Positions 1 to 10,611 are shown, numbered from the stretch's first letter. The stretch: 27,417 nucleotides of DNA from Davidsoniella eucalypti (GCA_004009845.1 RMBW01000210.1:10599-38015); one strand, 5' to 3'. Notes: generated from the sequence alone by a model not told the origin. Program-made: numbers and translations.

Positions 1-208
1 GCCGGTGAGGGTGAACCAGTCGCACTTCGTGATGATTCGTGGTGTTGTTGATTTCTTTGTGTTTTTCCTTATGTTTTTTATGTTTTGTGTTATGTTTCTA
101 CTTGTTTTCTGTCATGTTTTTATTGTTTTATTTGCTTTTATTTTACATCTTCATAGCTCTTTAGCTCCATAAGATTAATGAATTAAAAAAAAAAAAAAAA
201 AAAAAAAA
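1..208 (+). mobile_element. LINE (Tad1-like) copy, 3' end only
   Basis: This is the 3' terminus of a plus-strand LINE whose body lies left of the window. Bases 1-51 encode the last 16 residues of ORF2, ending in Trp-Cys-Cys and a TGA stop, and match the ORF2 ends of the complete copies at 6929 and 17585. A T-rich 3' UTR with repeated TATGTTT motifs follows. The element ends in the family tail ATTAATGAATT and a 24-base poly(A) run (185-208). The tail abuts another LINE fragment with no unique DNA between them. Confidence 0.9.
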
Positions 209-1650
209 TTATCCATATCGACAAAGGCATAGGAGGAATTAACATCCTCCATAGACCCGTCAGTGTACAGACAATAGGCTTCGCCCAACCATAGGGTTGC
301 TAGGGTTGCCAGGTGGATTTCCTTTGCTTCTTCTTTTTTGACCATTGGAATGTGTGTTGTGATTGGGGTACGCTTGGCCCATGGTGCCTCCCATACAATT
401 TTAGCTCGCTGAAGTGCCTTGAAAGGTATCAGGTACTTGATGTCCACGGCAATTGCTTGCACTTGTGACTCTCGCTTCAATTTGTAGGGACCCAAGATAC
501 CAAGAGACTCAAAGTCAGACTCCGAGTTCAGATGATCCTTGGTGGGTTGGGCGCAATGACGTATGGGGTGGTGTTTAGGGAATTGTAGAAGTCTTGTTCC
601 GTACTTGAGGTTATTCCATTCCAAGTTGATCTCAACTGGTTTAATGCCAGCCTCTATTTCACAAGCCCTTTTCGGAGCCTGCTTGTAGGTGCCAAGCATC
701 ATGGAAATCGCCAAACTTTGTACTTTTTCAAGGTGTTTCTTGAGGGAAATGGGCTTCATTTTGGTCCACCAGAGGATCGAACCGTACTCCATGATAGGAC
801 GAATCACCGCTTGGTATAACTGTCTAGTTGCTTTCGCACTCAGACCGCTATACTTCCGCGAAATCCGTTGAATTCCCATTAGGGTTCTGGTTGCTTTAAG
901 GGTTCTGTCTTGGACATGCTCGCTGAAATTCAGCTGACAGTCTAGCCAGATTCCTAGCCACTTGATCTTCTCTGATGGTTGTATTGTCGTCCCTAGGACG
1001 TCTATATGTTCATTGCTTACTGCTTTACTCCTTGTTAAATGCAGAAGCTCAGTCTTGGAGCTCTCAAACTCGACGGAACTATCGTCGGCTTGCCTGGTGA
1101 GATCTTCAACTATGGCCTCTAGAGTTCTGCAATTTCTCGCAAAGCTTTTGGAAGCCACCGTAATCAGAATATCATCAATGTATGAGAGCTGAATGCCATG
1201 AACTTGGATGGATTGGGGGATGTTGATGTGTATAAGTCTCGAATAAATCAAGAACAGAATGGGGGAAATTGGGCTGCCTTGCGGTATGCCCTGGTCAATA
1301 GTGTAGAAGTTTGTTCGTTTGCCATCAAAACATATCTGGACCTTCCTCTTTTGAAGGAAGGCTGCAATCCATTGGGTGCAGTTATTCGGAAGACCTAGAT
1401 CTCTGCAGTGCCACAGTAGGGTATCCCTATTAACATGGTCGAAAGCGCCTTTGATATCAAGTAGTGCAATACTCGATTTCAGGCCCTGTTCTTTCCATGA
1501 CTTGACTTGGTCCATGAGAACCATTGCTGCATCGATCGTCGATCGTTGTTTCCGTCCGCCAAACTGCGTTGGGTGAAGCAGGTCGTTCTTTGTTGCAGCC
1601 AAGAAACCAAGTCTCTGTGCAAAAATTCGTTCCAATACTTTACCTAAGCA
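209..1650 (-). pseudogene. LINE ORF2 fragment (reverse transcriptase to RNase H), truncated at both ends
   Basis: Minus-strand fragment of the same LINE ORF2, entering within the RT domain at the CLGKVLER block and ending just inside RNase H at YAFVDMDN. RT motif A (LDIKGAFD), motif B (GIPQGSP) and the catalytic YIDD are all readable, followed by the first RNase H aspartate (YTDGS). The EEP endonuclease, most of RNase H, the C-terminal zinc knuckle and the 3' UTR are absent. The long open frame through this fragment runs into flanking DNA on both sides, so its ends are not native. Small changes near the RNase H start (about 235-250) distinguish it from other copies. It cannot encode an active protein. 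Confidence 0.85.
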
Positions 1651-1722
1651 CCCCCATGGCGTAGTGGTTATACGCCTGGTCGATCTCGCAAGAGATAGTT
1701 GGTTCGAATCGAAGCGAGAGTC
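1651..1722 (+). other. tRNA-derived segment (SINE-head-like or tRNA relic) with A and B boxes
   Basis: About 72 nt, the length of a tRNA, lies between two LINE pieces and matches neither. It contains an A box (TGGCGTAGTGG, 1657-1667) and a B box (GGTTCGAATC, 1701-1710) at normal tRNA spacing, with a possible D stem GCGT/ACGC. The acceptor, anticodon and T stems do not pair properly and position 33 is not T, so it is not a working tRNA. In place of the anticodon arm it can form a 5-bp hairpin with a GCAA tetraloop (1683-1696). It reads in the same direction as the LINE that starts right after it. It could be a SINE head, a tRNA pseudogene, or an RNA joined during reverse transcription. Confidence 0.6.
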
Positions 1723-1805
1723 CAACCATTTCTGACCCAAATCATCTCAATCTACCTTTAAAATACGCGCCCCATCCGTACGATCATTTTGATACTGGAT
1801 GCACC
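1723..1805 (+). promoter_or_regulatory. LINE 5' UTR (probable internal promoter), slightly truncated
   Basis: Leader of the family A LINE up to the ORF1 ATG at 1806. It begins at AACCATTTCTGACCC and carries an AT-rich TTTAAAATAC block that is also present in the family B leader. LINEs of this kind usually carry their promoter in the 5' UTR; that role is inferred here. The first block seen in other copies (CTCCTACATACTTTTC) is missing. Confidence 0.55.
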
Positions 1806-3094
1806 ATGGCGCGACCAACACCCGCGGTGCTGTCGTCGATGGAAGTCGACGATATTTGTATGGGAGACCCCGCTTCTCAAAATTTTTCGTCAGACTCTCT
1901 CTGCCTTGTCCCCACTCCAAATCACGGGACTGAAACCCTAACCCCAACCAACACAAAAACCACCGTTAAACGTGGTTTCGAGGAGGTAGAGCTACCAAGC
2001 TCCCCTCCAGTCCCCTCAAAAAAATTCCAGGAGGCTAAGGGCCTGAAAGCTTCACGCTGGGTCGGTCCTGACAACACGGACGCCCTCATTGCCGCCGCTG
2101 TCGCAGTTATGTTGCGTGGGCCTCAACTCTGGTCTCTTTAAACCGAAAATTCGAGGCTCTCAGCTGCTATTGCTCAGGAACTGGCGGACTGGACATCCCA
2201 GACACGCCATCGCCGCTACCAAAGCAAAAGGCGATTGAAGCTGCGCCCGCAGACGTGGTTGCCTCATCCAAGGCACTGTTCTCTGCTGTGGTCAAGGCCA
2301 CCCAAATCACACCAGCGCTGCCGAAGAAGGCAGACATCGATAATAACAACAAAAAGAAGAACAAGAAGAAGAAGAAGGCTCCTGCCTCTTCCGTCACTGA
2401 GCCGGCAAAGGCTGTCACTGACGCCACGACCCCCTCACCTGCGGAGACCGCTACCACTGCGCCTCCCAAGACTACAACCACCTCAACAACTAAACCGGCG
2501 CAAGCTACCGAAGCGACGCCCCCTACAAAACCGCAAGCCGCGGCCCCAGATGCCTCCGATGAAGGCTGGCAGAAGGTGACCCGCGCGAAACGTCCAAGCC
2601 CCTCTGTTAAGACTACACAGAGCACCACGCTGATGCTTATCGGTGGTGGCAAGATTCCTTCCCCCAAGCACATACGTGACTTGGTTAACTATGATGGAAA
2701 GATGAAAGCCATTGAGGTTTGGACCTCACGTAAGAACAATGTGATGATCAAGTGCTGCAGCGAGACGGCCAAGCGCCACCTGCTCTCGACCAAGACCACC
2801 TGGCTCGCAAAACTGCGCCCCCTCGGCTGGAAGGACTGCGTGGAACCGGAAGACTGGCAACGGCTAGTCATGCACGGCGTCCCCAAGTCAGAAGTCGCGA
2901 ACTTCGCGAAGGAGTTTGCCTACAGCAATGGCATCAAGCCGCTGGAGTTGACCCGAGTCTTGGGCAAACCAAAGAAGGACCAACAGTGCGTATCCGTCGT
3001 ATTCACTGTACGAACCCAACAAGAAGCGAAGCACTGCCTGACTCAGCCAGTCCACTTCGCCGCGAAGCATGTAACCATCGTTGAATATGTTTAG
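1806..3094 (+). pseudogene. LINE ORF1 (family A), frameshifted
   Basis: ORF1 begins at ATG 1806 (MARPTPAVLSS) and ends at TAG 3092-3094. In Tad1-type LINEs the ORF1 protein binds element RNA and forms the RNP. The reading frame changes between about 2107 and 2200, where small indels are visible against the open copy on the minus strand (13210 leftwards), so the first part stops at 2141. The rest is open in another frame. Visible parts are an N-terminal region rich in Ser/Pro, a Lys/Asn-rich stretch around 2340-2380 that could be a nuclear localisation or RNA-binding tract, a Thr/Ala/Pro-rich linker, and a conserved C-terminal domain starting GGGKIPSPKHIRDLV. I see no CCHC knuckle in ORF1. Its stop overlaps the ORF2 start. 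Confidence 0.85.
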
Positions 3095-6000
3095 GAAACT
3101 TACGGTATTTCAGCACAATCAGGGAAAGCGAAAAGGCATTTTAGATCATCTCTTTGACTTAGCAATAAGGCAGGGAGTTGAGATATTGTGCATTCAGGAA
3201 CCCTGGGTATGGCAAAAAGAAGGCAAATGGATTTTCCAGGACCACCAAAACTTTCACACCGTCAAACCAGCTCTAACTTTGCTAACAAGACCAAGGGTCG
3301 TGACCTATATCCAAAAGGACATTGACTTCACAATAGAAAAGCCTCTCGACATCGCAAGCAGCGACTTTCAATGCATAAGACTTCATATCGACGCGCAACC
3401 ATTATTGGTCAACCTCTACAACCATCCGACCCAGCCCCTTTTACCGCACCCGCTTGTCCAGCAATGGCAGGTTGGGAATGGCATCATCGTCGGGGACTTC
3501 AACACCCATCATCCATGGTGGTCTGTGAACTGTGAGCAATCGCAGCATGCAGATGAAGTCGTTGGTTGGTTGCAGAGGAACAATGCTGACTTGGTAGTGG
3601 ATCCCGAGAATGCTCTGGTCAACAGAGGCACTTTCTTCACCACCAGGTCGCAGAAAACATCAATCATCGATCTCGCCTTCCTCACTGGGCAGATGAAGCA
3701 AACGAAAACTAGTTGGACGTGTGAAGGTCTCCACGGTTCGGATCACCAGTGCATTAAATTGCAGTTCCACGACGCCCGAAAAAACGAAAAAGAGAAGGAA
3801 AAAACAATATATAACTTGAAAAAAACGGACTGGAAACAGTTCAGAGACAGCCTCAAACAAAAGGAGGCATTAGTATTAGAAAATCTCAAAAAAAGAGATA
3901 CTCGACCGGATCTGGCGGCCATTTTGACCGCCGCCATCCAGGATACCTGCGCAGAGGTGATGCCGAAGGCCCGCATCTGCCCCCGGAGTAAGCCTTGGTG
4001 GAACGACGAACTCAAGCTATTGAGGAAGTCCTTCCTGAGGGCTGAACGACATTGGAAGAAGGATAAGATCTGTCTGACGGAGTACAAAGAAAAACGAAAC
4101 AGGTATTTCCATGCCATTATCAAAACCAAAGCTAACTATTTCAATTCTTTCTTAGAACAAGCAACCGGCGACGAAGTCTTCACTGCTATGAGATACACGA
4201 AACCCACAACCGACTCGTATATACAACCACTCGAGGAAAATGGTGTCAAGGCGGAGTCTTTCGACGACAAAGCTAAGATGCTATTGAATCTAGTGGGCGG
4301 CGAAAAAGGTGAGTCCCTTGAGGACGAAGACACTCTACCCATCCCACATCACGAGAACTCGAAATGGCCTTGGCCTAACATCTCTACCATTGAGATTGAA
4401 AGAGCTATCATGACCTCAAACCCTAAGAAGTCTGCTGGACCAGATGGGATTAATTTCCAAATGATCCAAAATGCTTATAGGGCTATCCCCGAGGTCTTCC
4501 ACTATGTCTACACGGAGCTATTCACTAAAGGACAGTGTCCTACGGTGTGGCGCCAGGGCATTGGAGTGATATTGAAAAAACCCAACAAGCCAGACTATTC
4601 CCGTATCAAGGCATATCGGATTATCACGCTGCTGAACTGCTTAGGTAAAGTATTGGAACGAATTTTTGCACAGAGACTTGGTTTCTTGGCTGCAACAAAG
4701 GACGACCTGCTTCACCCAACGCAGTTTGGCGGACGGAAACAACGATCGACGATCGATGCAGCAATGGTTCTCATGGACCAAGTCAAGTCATGGAAAGAAC
4801 AGGGCCTGAAATCGAGTATTGCACTACTTGATATCAAAGGCGCGTTCGACCATGTTAATAGGGATACCCTACTATGGCACTGCAGAGATCTAGGTCTTCC
4901 GAATAACTGCACCCAATGGATCGCAGCCTTTCTTCAAAAGAGGAAGGTCCAGATATGTTTTGATGGCAAACGAACAAACTTCTACACTATTGACCAAGGC
5001 ATACCGCAAGGCAGCCCAATTTCCCCCATTCTGTTCTTGATTTATTCGAGACTTATACACATCAACATCCCCAAATCCATCCCAGTTCATGGCATTCAGC
5101 TCTCATACATTGATGATATTCTGATTACGGTAGCTTCCAAAAGCTTTGCAAGAAATTGCAGAGCTCTAGAGGCTATCGTTGAAGATCTCACCAGGCAAGC
5201 CGACGATAGTTCCGTCGAGTTTGAGAGTTCCAAGACTGAGCTTCTGCATTTAACAAGGAGTAAAGCAGTAAGCAATGAACACATAGACGTCCTAGGGACG
5301 ACAATACAACCATCAGAGAAGATTAAATGGCTAGGAATCTGGCTAGACTGTCAGCTGAATTTCAGCGAGCATGTCCAAGACAGAACCCTTAAAGCAACCA
5401 GAACCCTAATGGGAATTCAACGGATTTCGCGGAAGTATAGCGGTCTAAGTGCGAAAGCAACTAGACAGTTATACCAAGCTGTGATTCGTCCTATCATGGA
5501 GTACGGTTCGATCCTCTGGTGGACCAAAATGAAGCCCATTTCCCTCAAGAAACACCTTGAAAAAGTACAAAGTTTGGCGATTTCCATGATGCTTGGCACC
5601 TACAAGCAGGCTCCGAAAAGGGCTTGTGAAATAGAGGCTGGCATTAAACCAGTTGAGATCAACTTGGAATGGAATAACCTCAAGTACGGAACAAGACTTC
5701 TACAATTCCCTAAGCACCACCCCATACGCCATTGCGCCCAACCCACCAAGGACCATCTGAACTCGGAGTCTGACTTTGAGTCTCTTGGTATCTTGGGTCC
5801 CTACAAATTGAAGCGAGAGTCACAAGTGCAAGCAATTGCTGTGGACATCAAGTACCTGATACCTTTCAAGGCACTTCAGCGAGCTAAAATTGTATGGGAG
5901 GCACCATGGGCGAAGCGTACCCCAATCACTACACATATCCCTAAAGTCAAAAAAGAAGAAGCAAAGGAAATCCACCTGGCAACCCTAGCAACCCTATGGT

Positions 6001-6929
6001 TGGGCGAAGCCTATTGTTTGTACACTGACGGGTCTATGGAGGGTGATAAATCCTCCTATGCCTTTGTCGATATGGACAATAAAACGGTGCGGTTTCAAGA
6101 GGCAAATGCCTTGGGGCCTTACACTGAGGTTGCAGACTGCGAAAGCTATGCGATCTACAGAGCCCTTTGCTACGTTCGAAAACTGCCACTACGGAAACGA
6201 ATCCTGATCTTTGTCGATAGCCAAGCTGCCATCCAAAGAGTACGGAAGCCTGGTATATTCACGAACCTCATAGAGAAGCTAAACCTGCAGGACCTCGACA
6301 CCAGTATAGAAATACACTGGTGCCCTGGACATGTAGGAATAGAAGGAAATGAGATAGTGGATAAGCTTGCAAAGGAGGCTCTTGAAAAAAGAGTATGCAC
6401 CTCTATCGCAACCACTGGGTATATCAAAAAAAAGATCAAAGAGAACATCTTCAACCTCTGGGACACACTAATCAACCGCGATATCGACAAACTTGGGAAT
6501 CACTATCGGTCTCTTGGTAAGACAGGAGTGAGTGATCTGAAACCGATTGAGGGTGAGAAGAGGCTGACAACAGCCTACTATCAACTTCTAACGGGGAAGG
6601 GCGCTTACCTGCCGTACCTAAAGACCATAGGCAAGGTATCGAGTAGCATGTGTCGTCATTGTCAGCTGGACATTGAAACTATTCAGCACTTGGTGTTGGA
6701 CTGTGATATGTGGCTTGAGCAAAGACAAGAGTTGAAAGACGTCTGCGATGGTGAGATAAAGATGGAAGACTTATTTAGTAAGACGAAGCACCAGCAAGCC
6801 TTGCTAGTATTTCTGAAAAAAACAGGAATAGGGGGAAGAAACTGGGGAAGAGTGGAGGAAGTGACCAACGATGGTGTTGCCGGTGAGGGTGAACCAGTCG
6901 CACTTCGTGATGAGTTGTGGTGTTGTTAA
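3087..6929 (+). CDS. LINE ORF2: EEP endonuclease, reverse transcriptase, RNase H (intact)
   Basis: A 1280-residue polyprotein that nicks the target, reverse-transcribes the element RNA and carries RNase H. Residues 1-230 are an EEP endonuclease (QEPW early, GDFN near 136, SDHQ near 217). The RT follows, with the RSTIDA block, motif A LDIKGAFD near 580, GIPQGSP and catalytic YIDD near 673. RNase H shows YTDGS near 978, the Glu of ADCES, VDSQ, and WCPGH near 1078 followed by the last Asp. A CX2CX8HX4C knuckle starts near 1188. Start ATG 3087 was chosen because it overlaps the ORF1 stop (ATGTTTAG, 8 nt) and all copies share it. All catalytic residues are present and no stop interrupts the frame. 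It differs from the copy at 13743 by roughly ten residues. Confidence 0.93.
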   Translation: MFRKLTVFQHNQGKRKGILDHLFDLAIRQGVEILCIQEPWVWQKEGKWIFQDHQNFHTVKPALTLLTRPRVVTYIQKDIDFTIEKPLDIASSDFQCIRLHIDAQPLLVNLYNHPTQPLLPHPLVQQWQVGNGIIVGDFNTHHPWWSVNCEQSQHADEVVGWLQRNNADLVVDPENALVNRGTFFTTRSQKTSIIDLAFLTGQMKQTKTSWTCEGLHGSDHQCIKLQFHDARKNEKEKEKTIYNLKKTDWKQFRDSLKQKEALVLENLKKRDTRPDLAAILTAAIQDTCAEVMPKARICPRSKPWWNDELKLLRKSFLRAERHWKKDKICLTEYKEKRNRYFHAIIKTKANYFNSFLEQATGDEVFTAMRYTKPTTDSYIQPLEENGVKAESFDDKAKMLLNLVGGEKGESLEDEDTLPIPHHENSKWPWPNISTIEIERAIMTSNPKKSAGPDGINFQMIQNAYRAIPEVFHYVYTELFTKGQCPTVWRQGIGVILKKPNKPDYSRIKAYRIITLLNCLGKVLERIFAQRLGFLAATKDDLLHPTQFGGRKQRSTIDAAMVLMDQVKSWKEQGLKSSIALLDIKGAFDHVNRDTLLWHCRDLGLPNNCTQWIAAFLQKRKVQICFDGKRTNFYTIDQGIPQGSPISPILFLIYSRLIHINIPKSIPVHGIQLSYIDDILITVASKSFARNCRALEAIVEDLTRQADDSSVEFESSKTELLHLTRSKAVSNEHIDVLGTTIQPSEKIKWLGIWLDCQLNFSEHVQDRTLKATRTLMGIQRISRKYSGLSAKATRQLYQAVIRPIMEYGSILWWTKMKPISLKKHLEKVQSLAISMMLGTYKQAPKRACEIEAGIKPVEINLEWNNLKYGTRLLQFPKHHPIRHCAQPTKDHLNSESDFESLGILGPYKLKRESQVQAIAVDIKYLIPFKALQRAKIVWEAPWAKRTPITTHIPKVKKEEAKEIHLATLATLWLGEAYCLYTDGSMEGDKSSYAFVDMDNKTVRFQEANALGPYTEVADCESYAIYRALCYVRKLPLRKRILIFVDSQAAIQRVRKPGIFTNLIEKLNLQDLDTSIEIHWCPGHVGIEGNEIVDKLAKEALEKRVCTSIATTGYIKKKIKENIFNLWDTLINRDIDKLGNHYRSLGKTGVSDLKPIEGEKRLTTAYYQLLTGKGAYLPYLKTIGKVSSSMCRHCQLDIETIQHLVLDCDMWLEQRQELKDVCDGEIKMEDLFSKTKHQQALLVFLKKTGIGGRNWGRVEEVTNDGVAGEGEPVALRDELWCC

Positions 6930-7083
6930 TTTTCTTTGTGTTTTTCCTTATGTTTTTTATGTTTTGTGTTATGTTTCTACTTGTTTTCTGTTATGTTTTT
7001 ATTGTTTTATTTGCTTTTATTTTACATCTTCATAGCTCTTTAGCTCCATAAGATTAATGAATTAAAAAAAAAAAAAAAAAAAA
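6930..7083 (+). other. LINE 3' UTR and poly(A) tail
   Basis: T-rich 3' UTR of about 134 nt with repeated TATGTTT units, closing with ATTAATGAATT and 20 A residues. The same 3' UTR is found at 52-208, 17586-17749 and 19676-19833. The LINE RT probably recognises this end; that role is inferred. Confidence 0.85.
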
Positions 7084-10000
7084 TCGCCATCGCAAACGCC
7101 CTTCCCCGTTAGAAGTTGATAGTAGGCTGTTGTCAGCCTCTTCTCACCCTCAATCGGTTTCAGATCACTCACTCCTGTCTTACCAAGAGACCGATAGTGA
7201 TTCCCAAGTTTGTCGATATCGCGGTTGATTAGTGTGTCCCAGAGGTTGAAGATGTTCTCTTTTATCTTTTTCTTGATATACCCAGTGGTTGCGATAGAGG
7301 TGCATACTCTTTTTTCAAGAGCCTCCTTTGCAAGCTTATCCACTATCTCATTTCCTTCTATTCCGACATGTCCAGGGCACCAGTGTATTTCTATACTGGT
7401 GTCGAGGTCCTGCAGGTTTAGCTTCTCTATGAGGTTCGTGAATATACCAGGCTTCCGTACTCTTTGGATGGCAGCTTGGCTATCGACAAAGATCAGGATT
7501 CGTTTCCGTAGTGGCAGTTTTCGAACGTAGCAAAGGGCTCTGTAGATCGCATAGCTTTCGCAGTCTGCAACCTCAGTGTAAGGACCCAAGGCATTTGCCT
7601 CTTGAAACCGCACCGTTTTATTGTCCATATCGACAAAGGCATAGGAGGATTTATCACCCTCCATAGACCCGTCAGTGTACAGACAATAGGCTTCGCCCAA
7701 CCATAGGGTTGCTAGGGTTGCCAGGTGGATTTCCTTTGCTTCTTCTTTTTTGACCATTGGAATGTGTGTTGTGATTGGGGTACGCTTGGCCCATGGTGCC
7801 TCCCATACAATTTTAGCTCGCTGAAGTGCCTTGAAAGGTATCAGGTACTTGATGTCCACGGCAATTGCTTGCACTTGTGACTCTCGCTTCAATTTGTAGG
7901 GACCCAAGATACCAAGAGACTCAAAGTCAGACTCCGAGTTCAGATGGTCCTTGGTGGGTTGGGCGCAATGACGTATGGGGTGGTGTTTAGGGAATTGTAG
8001 AAGTCTTGTTCCGTACTTGAGGTTATTCCATTCCAAGTTGATCTCAACTGGTTTAATGCCAGCCTCTATTTCACAAGCCCTTTTCGGAGCCTGCTTGTAG
8101 GTGCCAAGCATCATGGAAATCGCCAAACTTTGTACTTTTTCAAGGTGTTTCTTGAGGGAAATGGGCTTCATTTTTGTCCACCAGAGGATCGAACCATATT
8201 CCATGATAGGACGAATCACAGCTTGGTACAGCTGTCTAGTTGCTTTCGCACTTAGACCGCTATACTTCCGCGAAATCCGTTGAATTCCCATTAGGGTTCT
8301 GGTTGCTTTAAGGGTTCTGTCTTGGACATGCTCGCTGAAATTCAGCTGACAGTCTAGCCATATTCCTAGCCACTTGATCTTCTCTGACGGTTGTATTGTC
8401 GTCCCTAGGACGTCTATGTGTTCATTGCTTACTGCTTTACTCCTTGTTAAATGCAGAAGCTCAGTCTTGGAACTCTCAAACTCGACGGAACTATCGTCGG
8501 CTTGCCTGGTGAGATCTTCAACGATGGCCTCTAGAGCTCTGCAATTTCTTGCAAAGCTTTTGGAAGCTACCGTAATCAGAATATCATCAATGTATGAGAG
8601 CTGAATGCCATGAACTTGGATGGATGGGGGATGTTGATGTGTATAAGTCTCGAATAAATCAAGAACAGAATGGGGGAAATTGGGCTGCCTTGCGGTATGC
8701 CTTGGTCAATAGTATAGAAGTTTGTTCGTTTGCCATCAAAGCATATCTGGACCTTCCTCTTTTGAAGGAAGGCTGCGATCCATTGGGTGCAGTTATTCGG
8801 AAGACCTAGATCTCTGCAGTGCCATAGTAGGGTATCCCTATTAACATGGTCGAACGCGCCTTTGATATCAAGTAGTGCAATACTCGATTTCAGGCCCTGT
8901 TCTTTCCATGACTTGACTTGGTCCATGAGAACCATTGCTGCATCGATCGTCGATCGTTGTTTCCGTCCGCCAAACTGCGTTGGGTGAAGCAGGTCGTCCT
9001 TTGTTGCAGCCAAGAAACCAAGTCTCTGTGCAAAAATTCGTTCCAATACTTTACCTAAGCAGTTCAGCAGCGTGATAATCCGATATGCCTTGATACGGGA
9101 ATAGTCTGGCTTGTTGGGTTTTTTCAATATCACTCCAATGCCTTGGCGCCACACCGTAGGACACTGTCCTTTAGTGAATAGCTCCGTGTAGACATAGTGG
9201 AAGACCTCGGGGATAGCCCTATAAGCATTTTGGATCATTTGGAAATTAATCCCATCTGGTCCAGCAGACTTCTTAGGGTTTGAGGTCATGATAGCTCTTT
9301 CAATCTCAATGGTAGAGATGTTAGGCCAAGGCCATTTCGAGTTCTCGTGATGTGGGATGGGTAGAGTGTCTTCGTCCTCAAGGGACTCACCTTTTTCGCC
9401 GCCCACAAGATTCAGTAGCATCTTAGCTTTGTCGTCGAAAGACTCCGCCTTGACACCATTTTCCTCGAGTGGTTGTATATACGAGTCGGTTGTGGGTTTC
9501 GTGTATCTCATAGCAGTGAAGACTTCGTCGCCGGTTGCTTGTTCTAAGAAAGAATTGAAATAGTTAGCTTTGGTTTTGATAATGGCATGGAAATACCTGT
9601 TTCGTTTTTCTTTGTACTCCGTCAGACAGATCTTATCCTTCTTCCATTGTCGTTCGGCTCTGAGAAACGACTTCCTCAATAGCTTGAGTTCGTCGTTCCA
9701 CCAAGGCTTACTTCGGGGGCAGATGCGAGCCTTCGGCATCACCTCTGCGCAGGTATCCTGGATGGCGGCGGTCAGAATGGCCGCCAAATCCGGTCGAGTA
9801 TCTCTTTTTTTGAGATTTTCTAACACTAGTGCCTCTTTTTTTTGAGGCTGTCTCTGAACTGTTGCCAGTCAGTTTTCTTCAAATTGTATACCACCTTTTC
9901 CTCCTCTTTTTTGTTATTTCGGGCGTCGTGGAACTGCAACTTAATGCACTGGTGATCCGAACCATGGAGACCTTCACACGTCCAACTAGTTTTCGTTTGC

Positions 10001-10611
10001 TTCATCTGCCCAGTGAGGAAGGCGAGATCGATGATTGATGTTTTCTGCGACCTGGTGGTGAAGAAAGTGCCTCTGTTGACCAGAGCATTCTCGGGATCCA
10101 CTACCAAGTCAGCATTGTTCCTCTGCAACCAACCAACGACTTCATCTGCATGCTGCGATTGCTCACAGTTCACAGACCACCATGGATGATGAGTGTTGAA
10201 GTCCCCGACGATGATGCCATTCCCAACCTGCCATTGCTGGACAAGCGGGTGCGGTAAAAGGGGCTGGGTCGGATGGTTGTAGAGGTTGACCAATAATGGT
10301 TGCGCGTCGATATGAAGTCTTATGCATTGAATGTCGCTGCTTGCGATGTCGAGAGGCTTTTCTATTGTGAAGTCAATGTCCTTTTGGATATAGGTCACGA
10401 CTCTTGGTCTTGTTAGCAAAGATAATGATGGTTTGACGGTGTGAAAGTTTTGGTGGTCCTGGAAAATCCATTTGCCTTCTTTTTGCCATACCCAGGGTTC
10501 CTGAATGCACAATATCTCAACTCTCTGCCTTATCGCTAATTCAAAGAGATGGTCCAAAATGCCTTTACGCTTTCCCTGGTTATGCTGAAAGATCGTGAGT
10601 TTTCTAATCAT
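7084..10611 (-). pseudogene. LINE ORF2 of the family B element, broken
   Basis: Starts at ATG 10611, overlapping the ORF1 stop by 8 nt (ATGATTAG). EEP endonuclease, RT and RNase H can be read in order, but the frame is lost twice: in an A-run near 9838 (after the endonuclease) and by a one-base loss near 8629 (between RT motif B and YIDD). Near 7098 a deletion of about 138 bases, in frame and bounded by CG, removes the CCHC knuckle region and joins the LTGKG block to VCDG. Everything after that, including the normal stop and 3' UTR, is lost at 7084. Apart from the first ~100 nt, the sequence is very close to the intact ORF2 copies. Confidence 0.85.

Larger units (their letters stand above)
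1723..7083 (+). mobile_element. Nearly full-length Tad1-like LINE, family A
   Basis: Non-LTR retrotransposon with 5' UTR, ORF1 (broken), ORF2 (intact), T-rich 3' UTR and a 20-base poly(A) tail (7064-7083). Compared with the family A 5' end seen on the minus strand near 13325, it lacks only about the first 30 nt. EEP endonuclease, RT and RNase H in one ORF2 behind a separate ORF1 is the known layout of fungal Tad1-clade elements. It is flanked by the tRNA-like segment on the left and by a minus-strand LINE on the right. I found no clear target-site duplication. Confidence 0.9.

Noticed and set aside
1651..1722. A functional tRNA gene
   Set aside because: The acceptor, anticodon and T stems do not pair and position 33 is not T; only the promoter boxes and a possible D arm are intact.
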